Source: an uncultured Bacteroidota bacterium | Lineage (GTDB): Bacteria; Bacteroidota; Bacteroidia; Flavobacteriales; Flavobacteriaceae | DNA length: 47,395 nt | Reading direction: 5' to 3' | Assembly: GCA_913062555.1 (NCBI GenBank) | Contig: CAJXVU010000026.1 | Location: 1-47,395, forward strand | Part shown: positions 26,166-33,788 of the stretch, piece after piece | Layout: each line of letters begins with the position of its first letter | How positions within the stretch are numbered: the stretch's first letter is position 1 | The notes under the pieces: generated by a model | Seen by the model: the letters and a program-made list of their open reading frames with translations, nothing else | Database searches by the model: none | What the model was told of the DNA's origin: nothing | Program-made: the position numbers and the translations under genes

Positions 26166-26603
26166 TTCACTTTTGGATATCAATAGTTTTCTGCCTGTTA
26201 CAAATTATAAGTAGTTGTTTTGGTTTCATTTTTTATTTGAAAGGAACAATTTAATATAGGCGTTATTGTGTATAGTTTTTGCGGCTCTGTGCCATCTGTT
26301 AAAAACTTATGCTAATTGTATCTCATTGGACAGCAAAAATAAAAAGTTGAAACAACTGAAGGAATTATTGTGCACTAGGGACGTTCTAAAGAGAATCCCA
26401 TAGATGATTGTTTCAGACTTAAGATGGGATAGGAGGAAGGGTTGACATCAACATACCAGCTTTAAGCGCAATTGGAACCGCATCACTAAAAGCAATCATT
26501 ATTTATTAAATAATTGTTAAACTGTATTTATAGTTGTATAACTGATTTTATAGTTGTTACATTTGCCCTAACAATATAAATAAATCCTTAGAACTGATAT
26601 ATT
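26166..26603. other. 437-bp gene-less region with a possible element relic
   Basis: No ORF is supported. GGCGTTATTGTGTATAG (26259-26275) with TTTTTGCGGCTCTGTGCC after it resembles the left half of a type I element (compare ACGGTATTGTGTATGATTAG at 43171). No right arm is visible. The right end of the region holds the promoter of the next gene. Confidence 0.35.
26532..26565 (+). promoter_or_regulatory. Promoter with repeated AGTTGT motif
   Basis: TTG (26534-26536) and TACATTTG (26558-26565) are spaced 21 bp apart, a good Bacteroidota -33/-7 pair. AGTTGTATAACT (26532-26543) overlaps the -33 box, and a second TATAGTTGTTA sits 20 bp on. The 12-mer is identical to one upstream of the S41 peptidase gene. 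Confidence 0.65.
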
Positions 26604-27827
26604 ATGAATAAAAATTATTATGCATTATTAATATTATTAATAAGTATTTTTTCAGGTACAGCACAAACTTTAAAGCCTATAACTCCGTTAAATTTAGTAT
26701 TGGAAAAATTTGAAACCTATGACCTTGTTTCTATTGGCGAAATTCATGGTAGTAATGACTTACATCAAGTATATATTCAATTGATAAAGAATAAAGAGTT
26801 TCAACAAAAAGTTGATGTTATCGTTCTTGAATATGGTAATGCGCTCTATCAAGAAACCTTAGACAAATACATTTCAAATGAAGATGTACCCTATAAGAAT
26901 GTACAAAAGGTATGGAGAAATCTGCTTGTATCACAAATGTTGAGTTATCATGCAGATCAATTTGCAGGGTTCGTAAAAGCTGTTAGAGAAGAAAATAAAA
27001 CATTACCGAAGCATAAAAAAATGAGAGTTGTTGTTGGAGGGGTACCCTTTGATTGGGAAAAACCGGACTTTAAAAAGGGATGGAATCTTTTTCATAAAAA
27101 TAACCCCAGAGATCCTCATTACGCAAAAGTAGTTATCAATGAAGTATTAAATAAAAATAAAAAGGCGTTACTTATATCAGGTAGCTTACACTTAAAGAAA
27201 ACATCTCATGTACCAGCAATAATTAACCAAAAATATCATGGTAAATTATATGCGTTTATTGCTGCTAGTGGATTTGGAGATTTAAATGATAAAATAAAAT
27301 CAAAGCTTACACCAAAAAGACCACTTGCCTATGATTTATCTAATTCTTCTTGGTTGAGCAAGGTTGATGCTTATTTAATTGCTCAGTCTACTGGTAATAT
27401 TACATATAGAACAGTTGAAGAAAATGAACCCGTAAAAGAAAGAGATGTTTTTGTATCCTTAGATGATGATAATCAAAGAATGGTAGAGCATGTTATTAAT
27501 GGAAAGAAGGTGGTTGTATATTCAAAATCTAAAGCGCTTACAAAAGACCCCTTAAGTATTAGTGCAATGGGTGGTATTATTGGGGCATCTAAACTTATGT
27601 CTATTGGTCGTTATAGAAGAAGTGTGATTGATGAAGGACGATCTCTTTACGATATTGCAGATGGGCTAATTTTAATTGATGGTTCAAAAAAGGTTGGAAC
27701 CCCATCCTATTTATGGGAAGATGATGAGTTTTGGAGTGAACTAAATAGAAGACAAAAAGCACTTTACGCTATGCCGGTGAACCCTATGATAAGAAAAACG
27801 AAAGGGTCAGTAGACGAGCATCATTAA
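26604..27827 (+). CDS. Exported EreA/ChaN/Tiki-superfamily-like protein
   Basis: 407 residues with a signal peptide (about 1-20, ending GTAQ). VSIGEIHGSNDLHQVYIQL (about 42-60) with a conserved Glu and His, then VIVLEYGNALYQETLDKYI, recalls the erythromycin esterase/ChaN (heme-uptake-related) superfamily. ALLISGSLHLKK later in the chain is consistent with that fold. A C-terminal fragment of a homologue survives at 18538-18675, so this gene belongs to a family that occurs more than once in this region. No operon partner; function uncertain. Confidence 0.55.
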   Translation: MNKNYYALLILLISIFSGTAQTLKPITPLNLVLEKFETYDLVSIGEIHGSNDLHQVYIQLIKNKEFQQKVDVIVLEYGNALYQETLDKYISNEDVPYKNVQKVWRNLLVSQMLSYHADQFAGFVKAVREENKTLPKHKKMRVVVGGVPFDWEKPDFKKGWNLFHKNNPRDPHYAKVVINEVLNKNKKALLISGSLHLKKTSHVPAIINQKYHGKLYAFIAASGFGDLNDKIKSKLTPKRPLAYDLSNSSWLSKVDAYLIAQSTGNITYRTVEENEPVKERDVFVSLDDDNQRMVEHVINGKKVVVYSKSKALTKDPLSISAMGGIIGASKLMSIGRYRRSVIDEGRSLYDIADGLILIDGSKKVGTPSYLWEDDEFWSELNRRQKALYAMPVNPMIRKTKGSVDEHH

Positions 27828-27869
27828 GATTTGTTCAAATAAACCTATTATTTTTTTTCAGTCAATTCT

Positions 27870-27901
<32 letters not shown>

Positions 27902-27921
27902 TTTAGAGTTTTTCTCAAATT

Positions 27922-28118
27922 GATACAACGGTTTGTGTATGAAACGTAGCGTGTAAAAAGACGCTAACTTTTCGGATAAACACAGAGCCGAATTTTTATA
28001 CTTTGTTTTTAACTTATCAATCTTTAAAAGCCAAATTTAAAAATTTGGCGGTCTTTGTAAATACACACAAACCTTTCGTAAAGTCTTTATTAGCTATGTT
28101 TTATACACGTTGTTAGCC
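27922..28118 (-). repeat. attC-like type II element (long)
   Basis: The left arm is ATACAACGGTTTGTGTATGA, followed by AACGTAGCGTG. The centre contains the hairpin AAGCCAAATTTAAAAATTTG-GC (about 28029-28050). The right arm is TTATACACGTTGTTAGCC (28101-28118). About 195 bp in all, 50 bp from the stop of the minus-strand gene at 28169. Confidence 0.85.
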
Positions 28119-28168
28119 TTTTGTTATTTTTTGTATGAAAACGTTGCCAGATTTTACAGTTAATAAAA

Positions 28169-29125
28169 TTATTTAGTAACCTTTCCTATTGAATAATATA
28201 TTGCTTCATAAAATTTTTCAATGAAACTCTTCATTATTACTTCTAAACCATCAAAATCCATATTAGTAATATCCTTACCTTTAATCTCTGCGGTTTTGAA
28301 TGGTTTTTTAAATTGCAGTTGTCCTCCAATAAACATTTGACCATTGTAATATCCACTTCCTAATTTTTGGCCACGATATTTTTTATCTTCTTTTTGAGTT
28401 GGATTTGGACCGTGAATTGCCATTTTCATGGCTCTAAGATATACCTCTTGTTTATTACTCTGAATCACAAACCCAATACTCAATACACCATCTACCCCTA
28501 AATTATTAGCTAAATCATAACCCAAAGATTCAGATCGTAAAAAATCGTATGTTGCTCCCATATCAAAATAGCGGTAATAATCTGCACATACTGAAATATC
28601 TGTTGCTCTATTTTCTATATCACTTAGAAAATAACCTACTTTAGAAACTGTTGGAACAAAATCATGGTAATAGTATTGTCTCTTTTCTGGTTTATTTACA
28701 AGCTCATTAATTGTTAATAAAACTACACCTTGTTTTTTAAATTCTTCCTTCATTGTTTCAATAGTTTGCTTGAGCATTTCATTAGCAACTATATTTCCCC
28801 CAGTTTCAGTCAATGAAAAATATTCAGTATATACAGCATAGTTATTTGACCAAGACGTGGCTAACCCTAAATCACTAATATTATATGTGATAAGAGCAAT
28901 AGTATCGGGAAGTTGTTTCTTTGAAGTAAAGAACGGCCATTTACTTCGCCCATCTTTAAAGGATTTTGGCGAATTCATTACTGGCTGTCCAATAATAGTG
29001 ATATTCTTTTTAATTTTATCAGCATCTGTCTTAGTAACATATTCTTTTATTGTCTTTTGAGGAAACATCGTTTGAGTTATCAATAATAAACCCAATAAAC
29101 CAAGTAATTTAATTGCTGTTTCCAT
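28169..29125 (-). CDS. Exported protein of unknown function
   Basis: 318 residues with a signal peptide (about 1-22, ending MFPQ). I do not recognise the family. Visible features are a Lys-rich start, KTDADKIKKNITIIGQPVMNS, a middle with DIENRATDISVCADYYRYFD, a glycine-rich turn LGSGYYNGQMFIGGQLQFKK and a helical end. The alternation of VDGVLSIGFVIQSN strands with helices hints at a CsgG- or lipoprotein-like alpha/beta domain, but this is only impression. It is a single-gene unit with elements on both sides (about 50 and 100 bp away). Confidence 0.7.
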   Translation of the reverse strand: METAIKLLGLLGLLLITQTMFPQKTIKEYVTKTDADKIKKNITIIGQPVMNSPKSFKDGRSKWPFFTSKKQLPDTIALITYNISDLGLATSWSNNYAVYTEYFSLTETGGNIVANEMLKQTIETMKEEFKKQGVVLLTINELVNKPEKRQYYYHDFVPTVSKVGYFLSDIENRATDISVCADYYRYFDMGATYDFLRSESLGYDLANNLGVDGVLSIGFVIQSNKQEVYLRAMKMAIHGPNPTQKEDKKYRGQKLGSGYYNGQMFIGGQLQFKKPFKTAEIKGKDITNMDFDGLEVIMKSFIEKFYEAIYYSIGKVTK

Positions 29126-29225
29126 AAAATATCATTTAAGATTTTTAGCATTAATTCAATAATTGTTTAAAGTTAATTAATTTTTATAAGTATTTTATCA
29201 TTGATTAGTGGTTGGTTATAATGAA

Positions 29226-29315
29226 GGCCAACGGTTTTGTGTATGATTAGTTGCGGGAAATCAGCAATGATTTTCTGCCTTGGCACTAAAGTAATTAATT
29301 ATACACATCTTAAGT
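29226..29315 (-). repeat. attC-like type I element (short, right end decayed)
   Basis: The left arm is GGCCAACGGTTTTGTGTATG, then ATTAGTTGCGGGAAATC. The inner part matches the element at 43165 closely (GCGGGAAA ... GGCACTAAA). The right arm is AATTAATTATACACATCTTA, where the GTTRRRY end is lost. No gene follows within 180 bp. Confidence 0.75.
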
Positions 29316-29497
29316 TTACAATCTCTTATATTTATTAAATAACAAGAAAGAACAAAAGAGAGAATTAAGGTTAATATACACGTATAGACCTAGATCTCGT
29401 CAACATTGAAAATCCCCTCTCTTTTCTACTTCTACTTCGTACAGTTCTGTGAGACACTAGATCTCGATTTTAAGTAGTTTCTCATTTTTTTAATTAC

Positions 29498-29631
29498 TGC
29501 CAATGGGTTGGTATATGAATAGTAGTGGGTTGAAAGGTATTCGTCTTTCAATAGATCACTAAACTTTGTGCAAATAAAATTGCTTTTAATCTAACACTAA
29601 AGCCGCTATTATTTTTACACAGTGTTAGCAA
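29498..29631 (-). repeat. attC-like type III element
   Basis: The left arm is TGCCAATGGGTTGGTATATG. The interior AATAGTAGTGGGTTG resembles 18401 and 39629, with the hairpin GAAAGGTATTCGTCTTTC (29533-29550). The right arm is TTTTTACACAGTGTTAGCA. The following gene (SDR) is divergent relative to the element. Confidence 0.75.
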
Positions 29632-29664
29632 CTTGCATTTTTAAGAAAGTTTTTAGCAATTTAA

Positions 29665-29717
29665 TTGGAATGATCGTTCTAAATAGTATACATTTGCACT
29701 TGGAACGGACGTTCTAA
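29665..29717 (+). promoter_or_regulatory. SDR promoter with two TetR-type operators
   Basis: TTG (29665-29667) and TACATTTG (29689-29696) are 21 bp apart. The near-palindrome TTGGAATGATCGTTCTAA (29665-29682) overlaps the -33 box, and TTGGAACGGACGTTCTAA (29700-29717) sits just after the -7 box. A third copy precedes the tetR gene itself. Confidence 0.8.
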
Positions 29718-29746
29718 TATTTAATAATTAATAATTAATATATAAA

Positions 29747-30502
29747 ATGAGTAAATTAAATGGAAAAATTGCTGTTGTTACAGGAGGTAATAGTGGCATT
29801 GGTTATGCGTCAGCCAAAGAATTGAAAGAAAATGGAGCAACTGTAATTATTACAGGTCGTTCTGCCGAAAAGGTAAAAATTGCTTCAGAAAAACTTGGAG
29901 TTAAAGGTATTGTTGCTGATGTTAAAAGTATTTCAGCAATAGAAGATTTGGTTGAACAAGTGAAAACAGATTTTGGGAAAGTTGACGTATTATTCGTAAA
30001 TGCAGGAATTTTTCAGGCTGCTCCAATCGGACAAATAAGTGAAGAAATGTTTGACCATCAAATGGGAATTAATTTCAAAGGTGCGTTTTTCACAACCGAA
30101 AAGTTTCTGCCAATATTAAATGATGGTGCATCAATTATAAACTTATCGTCTGTAATTGCTTACACAGGAATGCCAAATACGGCAGTTTATGCAGCATCAA
30201 AAGCAGCATTAAATTCTTATACCAGAACTGCGGCAACTGAATTTGCTCCAAGAAAGATAAGAGTAAATGTTATTAATCCTGGACCAATTGCTACACCAAT
30301 TTATGAAAAAACAGGAATGGAAGAAGAACAATTAAATGGATTTGCAGAAGCGATGCAAAATCGAATTCCGTTAAAACGATTTGGTCAGCCCGAAGAGGTA
30401 GCTAAACTAGTTTCTTTTTTAGCATCAGATGATGCTTCATTTATTACAGGTAGTGAATACAACATTGATGGAGGAATTAATATCAATCCACTATTAGGAT
30501 AA
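29747..30502 (+). CDS. Short-chain dehydrogenase/reductase
   Basis: 251 residues, the classical SDR length. It has the cofactor motif VTGGNSGIGYASAKEL (about 12-27), FVNAGIFQAAP (about 84-94), the catalytic Ser in INLSSVIAYTG, YAASKAALNS (Tyr and Lys) and NPGPIATPIY. A C-terminal ITGSEYNIDGGI closes the domain. It is the first gene of SDR-DoxX-TetR, with two TetR-type operators around its promoter, so it should be derepressed by the TetR ligand. It probably reduces an aldehyde or ketone; the substrate is unknown. Confidence 0.92.
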   Translation: MSKLNGKIAVVTGGNSGIGYASAKELKENGATVIITGRSAEKVKIASEKLGVKGIVADVKSISAIEDLVEQVKTDFGKVDVLFVNAGIFQAAPIGQISEEMFDHQMGINFKGAFFTTEKFLPILNDGASIINLSSVIAYTGMPNTAVYAASKAALNSYTRTAATEFAPRKIRVNVINPGPIATPIYEKTGMEEEQLNGFAEAMQNRIPLKRFGQPEEVAKLVSFLASDDASFITGSEYNIDGGININPLLG

Positions 30503-30521
30503 ACAATAAAAAAATATCAAA

Positions 30522-30917
30522 ATGAAAACAGCAATAATTATAGCGCGAGTAGTCTTAGGATTACCATTTCTTATTTTTGGAGTAAATCATTTCTTTCCGT
30601 TTATTCCACATCCACCAATGGATGGAGTGGCTTTAGATTATATGATGGGTCTTACTAAAGTTGGTTATTTTTGGCCATTATTAAGGGGTCTTGAAATACT
30701 CATTGGAATAGCTTTAATGAGTGGAAGGTTTGTTCCTTTTGCATTAGCGGTTTTATCACCAATTTCTTTACATATATTCTTGTTTCACGCTTTTGTATTG
30801 TTAGCGAATTTGCCTTTAGCAATCATTATATTAGGTCTGCATATTTTCCTAATTGTTAAATATTGGGATTACTATAAGCAAATATTCACTATGAAGTCAG
30901 AACTAATATTAAAATAA
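30522..30917 (+). CDS. DoxX-like membrane protein
   Basis: 131 residues with four membrane helices. The start IIARVVLGLPFLIFGVNHFF and the later PLLRGLEILIGIALMSGRFVP match the DoxX/DoxD-like pattern. It is 19 bp downstream of the SDR gene and ends just before a hairpin terminator, so the two form a TetR-controlled operon. DoxX proteins are linked to quinone or thiol oxidation; here the role is inferred only. Confidence 0.82.
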   Translation: MKTAIIIARVVLGLPFLIFGVNHFFPFIPHPPMDGVALDYMMGLTKVGYFWPLLRGLEILIGIALMSGRFVPFALAVLSPISLHIFLFHAFVLLANLPLAIIILGLHIFLIVKYWDYYKQIFTMKSELILK

Positions 30918-30927
30918 ATCTAATTAT

Positions 30928-30957
30928 AACGATGCTTCCTTTACAGGGAGCATCGTT
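30928..30957 (+). terminator. Hairpin terminator after the SDR-DoxX operon
   Basis: AACGATGCTTCC pairs with GGGAGCATCGTT around a 6-nt loop (one G-T pair), 10 bp after the DoxX stop. The T-tract is weak (TTATTTA). Confidence 0.7.
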
Positions 30958-31018
30958 ATTTAAATAAATAATAAAATCAACATTAAAACGAATTGAAATA
31001 GATAAGATGAAGAAGATA

Positions 31019-31050
31019 CTGGAACGGTTATTCTAATTAGCCTACCTTTG
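31019..31050 (+). promoter_or_regulatory. tetR promoter with operator
   Basis: CTGGAACGGTTATTCTAA (31019-31036) matches the two operators at 29665-29717, and TACCTTTG (31043-31050) is a perfect -7 box 24 bp from the operator start, the same spacing as upstream of the SDR gene. It suggests autoregulation. Confidence 0.7.
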
Positions 31051-31070
31051 TAATAATAAAACTAATAATT

Positions 31071-31652
31071 ATGCCAAGAGTAAAACTTTTTGATAAAAAT
31101 GAAGTGCTAAATAAAGCAACAGAACTGTTTTGGAAAAAAGGTTATCACGCTACTTCTATTCAAGATTTAGTAAGTTTTTTAGGTATTAACAGAGGTAGTC
31201 TTTACGATACTTATGGTGGTAAAAAAGAATTGTTTGATAAAGCATTTCAATTATACCGTACTAACAATTCTAATGGCGTTACGTCCTTTTTTGAAAGACA
31301 GAATGAGGTGAAAAAAGGCTTTAGAAAACTATTTGAAATGGGAATAAACGAAACCATTACCGATATAGATCATAAGGGATGCTTTGTAGTAAATACTACT
31401 ACAGAATTAATTCCGGGAGAAGAAGAAATGTTAAAAATTATCCAAGATAATAAAAAAGTCTTTGAAGGTATTTTCTATGCCTTTTTGCTGAAAGGACAAC
31501 AAAACGGAGAAATACCAAAAAGTAAAAACATTAAAAATATTTCTAGTCTATTTTATACGTTTTATAATGGACTTAAAGTAGTAGCAAAAGTAGAAACCAA
31601 TCCAAAAAAATTAATGAAATCGGTTGATGAAATACTGATATTATTGGATTAA
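31071..31652 (+). CDS. TetR/AcrR family repressor
   Basis: 193 residues. The HTH start LNKATELFWKKGYHATSIQ, then DLVSFLGINRGSLYDTYG, then KKELFDKAFQLYRT is a canonical TetR_N. The C-terminal helices form the ligand-binding and dimer part. It probably represses the upstream SDR-DoxX operon and itself through operators of the form TTGGAAYGNNCGTTCTAA. The inducer is likely an electrophile or other toxic small molecule, by analogy with SDR/DoxX-linked TetR proteins. Confidence 0.92.
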   Translation: MPRVKLFDKNEVLNKATELFWKKGYHATSIQDLVSFLGINRGSLYDTYGGKKELFDKAFQLYRTNNSNGVTSFFERQNEVKKGFRKLFEMGINETITDIDHKGCFVVNTTTELIPGEEEMLKIIQDNKKVFEGIFYAFLLKGQQNGEIPKSKNIKNISSLFYTFYNGLKVVAKVETNPKKLMKSVDEILILLD

Positions 31653-31746
31653 TTCTGTTTGTTGTGTGCAATTTAAAACAGACTTTAATAATGAATAAAA
31701 TTTTAAGAATTGGAATTTGTGCTTCCATATTTGCATTCATATTGGT

Positions 31747-32289
31747 ATGTTAAAATCAAGTGAAAACACTATCGAAAAACAAAATGTAATGCAAATTATA
31801 AAAAAAAATAAAACGGAGATAGCGAGTATGAACCCAAATAAAAATATTGAAAAACTTAATCTTAAACTACCAGAAATTTCTACACCAGGTGGAAGTTATG
31901 TTTCTGTAAACGTTCGAGCTAACATTGCATATATAGCAATTCAATTTCCAATATTAAACGAGGAATATCTTTATCAAGGACGATTAGGAAACGAACTTAA
32001 TACCGAAGAAGGATATAAAGCAATGCAATTGTGTGCTTTGAATGTTTTGGCGCAAGTGGAAAATAAAATCGGATTTAATAAAATTGTTGGACTTAACCAT
32101 ATTGACGCATATTTCCAGTCAGGTGCTGATTGGGACGACTCACCAATTGTTGTTAACGGAGCTTCAGATTTGTTTGTAAAAGTATTGGAGGGCAAAGGAA
32201 AACATTCAAGAGTAATTTTCGGAGTTGAAAAACTACCAAGGAATTTCAGTGTTGGATTAACAGCTTCATTCACAATAGAAACGGAATAA
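31747..32289 (+). CDS. RidA/YjgF family protein, signal peptide apparently frameshifted off
   Basis: About 180 residues from ATG 31747. The RidA-like core is VSVNVRANIAYIAIQFPI, QLCALNVLAQVENKIG, FNKIVGLNHIDAYFQSG, then HSRVIFGVEKLPRNFSVGLT. RidA proteins remove reactive enamines/imines. Just upstream a 20-codon frame (31691-31753) encodes MNKILRIGICASIFAFILVC and then stops. It looks like an export signal one base out of frame with the RidA part. Either the ancestral exported protein has been disabled, or a shorter cytoplasmic form is made. A reversed attC-like element follows the stop. Confidence 0.65.
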   Translation: MLKSSENTIEKQNVMQIIKKNKTEIASMNPNKNIEKLNLKLPEISTPGGSYVSVNVRANIAYIAIQFPILNEEYLYQGRLGNELNTEEGYKAMQLCALNVLAQVENKIGFNKIVGLNHIDAYFQSGADWDDSPIVVNGASDLFVKVLEGKGKHSRVIFGVEKLPRNFSVGLTASFTIETE

Positions 32290-32314
32290 AAAAAACATTC
32301 AAAAGACCCTATTT

Positions 32315-32484
32315 AAAACATAGGACAAGGAATTGCAAACACTATTGATTTGTGCATTTTTAGAAGTCGCCAGATTTTTAAACTTGACTTATCCCCAAAA
32401 ATAAAATCAAAAAAATCGGCTTGTGTTTATCCGAAATGAAACTGCTTTTTATTTGTACCATGTTTCATGTAAAAGCTTGTTACT
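32315..32484 (+). repeat. attC-like type II element in reverse orientation
   Basis: It is homologous to the reverse complement of 27922-28118: AAAACATAGG, GTCGCCAGATTTTTAAAC, AAAAATCGGCTTGTGTTTAT, then CCGAAATGAAAC and ACCATGTTTCATGT. It follows the plus-strand RidA-like gene by 26 bp, so its orientation follows that gene. Its last bases (CTTGTTAC) overlap the first bases of the next element. Confidence 0.75.
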
Positions 32485-32612
32485 AACGGTTTGTGTATGG
32501 TTAGTTGCGTTTGTTACGCAACTAAAATAGCAAAAGGAAACCAAACCTTAGGGGAATTCGCAGGATTTTCCGAGTAACACAGGCCCAGTAATTAATTATA
32601 TACGTTGTTGTA
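32482..32612 (-). repeat. attC-like type I element
   Basis: The left arm is ACTAACGGTTTGTGTATGGT, followed by TAGTTGCG and the inner hairpin GTTGCGTTTGTTACGCAAC. The interior AATAGCAAAAGGAAACC and GGATTTTCCGAGTAACAC are typical. The right arm is AATTAATTATATACG then TTGTTGTAAGGC. The GNAT gene ends inside the right arm: its stop TAA (32596-32598) and last codons come from element sequence. Confidence 0.85.
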
Positions 32613-33342
32613 AGGCGTAACTTTTTATAAAAAACTGTTCTTCAAAGCCTAGTTTTAAATATAAGTTTTTCCCCATATTAGATGCTTGTAATGTTATATG
32701 TTCATTTCTATTTTCGACTGCTATATTTATCAGCAATTTCATAATTTTCTCGGCATATCCTCTTCTTCTCATTTCAGGTGGTATACCGACAGAATGAATA
32801 CCCATAATATTGTTCGTTTTATGCAATATTGCTGTTCCTACAGCTATCCCATCGTGATACGCTATATAATAATTAATCTTATTGAGTGTTTTAATGATTG
32901 TTTCAGAACTTGTTTTGTACCCAAATGATTTTATAAATAGCTCTGACCAGAGTTTGGCTTCAGTATCTTTTGTAACAGGTTGAATCTTCATATCACTTTT
33001 AATGTCAAAAGATTTGTCTAGTGTCAAAGACATACCAACTTGCTCAAATTTCAACTTGAAACCATTAAACTCTAAAATAGCGTCCTCATTTTTGTCATAA
33101 ATATTCCAAATAGGCAAGGTGATAATTGAAGGTGTAGTGGCTAATTTTTCCTTGATTAAATCAATGGTAGCTTGAGTTATATTTTGATCTAGCCATAGTC
33201 TATTTGGCCATTCAGAATCTTTAATTTCACAATATTCAAAATCTGGCGTTTTGTAATACGAGTCAAAGGAGATTCCAGCTGTTTTCCAGAGAGAAGTTAG
33301 ATTCTTTATATTAGCATTAATTAAGTCTGTTGTTTCTTTCAT
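32596..33342 (-). CDS. GNAT family N-acetyltransferase
   Basis: 248 residues. The C-terminal acetyltransferase domain has MGIHSVGIPPEMRRRGYAEK, the acetyl-CoA pyrophosphate loop (R/G-x-x-R/G-x-A), then ITLQASNMGKNLYLKLGFEE. The N-terminal 110 residues are less conserved. The last eight residues (YALQQRI and stop) are encoded by the right arm of the attC-like element. It overlaps the DMT transporter gene by 4 bp (33339-33342), so coupled translation is expected. Substrate unknown. Confidence 0.85.
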   Translation of the reverse strand: MKETTDLINANIKNLTSLWKTAGISFDSYYKTPDFEYCEIKDSEWPNRLWLDQNITQATIDLIKEKLATTPSIITLPIWNIYDKNEDAILEFNGFKLKFEQVGMSLTLDKSFDIKSDMKIQPVTKDTEAKLWSELFIKSFGYKTSSETIIKTLNKINYYIAYHDGIAVGTAILHKTNNIMGIHSVGIPPEMRRRGYAEKIMKLLINIAVENRNEHITLQASNMGKNLYLKLGFEEQFFIKSYALQQRI

Positions 33343-33788
33343 TTTATATTAATTAAAATAATTCCTGACATCATTATTATAAGGCCTAAGCCTCTTTTAA
33401 AAGTTATTGGCTCCATTGGTAAGTTTAACCACCCGAAATGACCAGCAATTATAGAGAATGCTATTTGTCCAAATAATCCTAAAGATATCATTGTTGATAT
33501 TCCTAGTTTTGGAATGGTATAATAGTATAAACTAATTCCCAATACACTGAATAACCCTCCAGTAAACCATAAATAAATGGGTATTTGTTTTAAATCTGCC
33601 AAATTCGGAGAACTCTTTACACTAAGTAATACAAAAGCCGTTGCGAAAACAGTACTGCTAAAAAAAGCAACTACCGATGCCAATAAAGGGTTTTTTAGTA
33701 GTATACCTAAGTTAGAGTTTAGTCCGCCTTGTGCGGCTAAAAAGATCCCACCTAATATTGCTAATACCGATAATGATATTTGATTCAT
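33339..33788 (-). CDS. YdcZ/DUF606-type DMT transporter subunit
   Basis: 149 residues with about five membrane helices. The start LAILGGIFLAAQGGLNSNLG, then PLLASVVAFFSSTVFATAFV and PIYLWFTGGLFSVLGISLYY matches the DUF606/YdcZ inner-membrane family of the DMT superfamily. It overlaps both neighbours by 4 bp (GNAT and nitroreductase), so it sits within a tight three-gene operon. The transported substrate is unknown; export of a toxic metabolite is a reasonable guess. Confidence 0.85.
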   Translation of the reverse strand: MNQISLSVLAILGGIFLAAQGGLNSNLGILLKNPLLASVVAFFSSTVFATAFVLLSVKSSPNLADLKQIPIYLWFTGGLFSVLGISLYYYTIPKLGISTMISLGLFGQIAFSIIAGHFGWLNLPMEPITFKRGLGLIIMMSGIILINIK

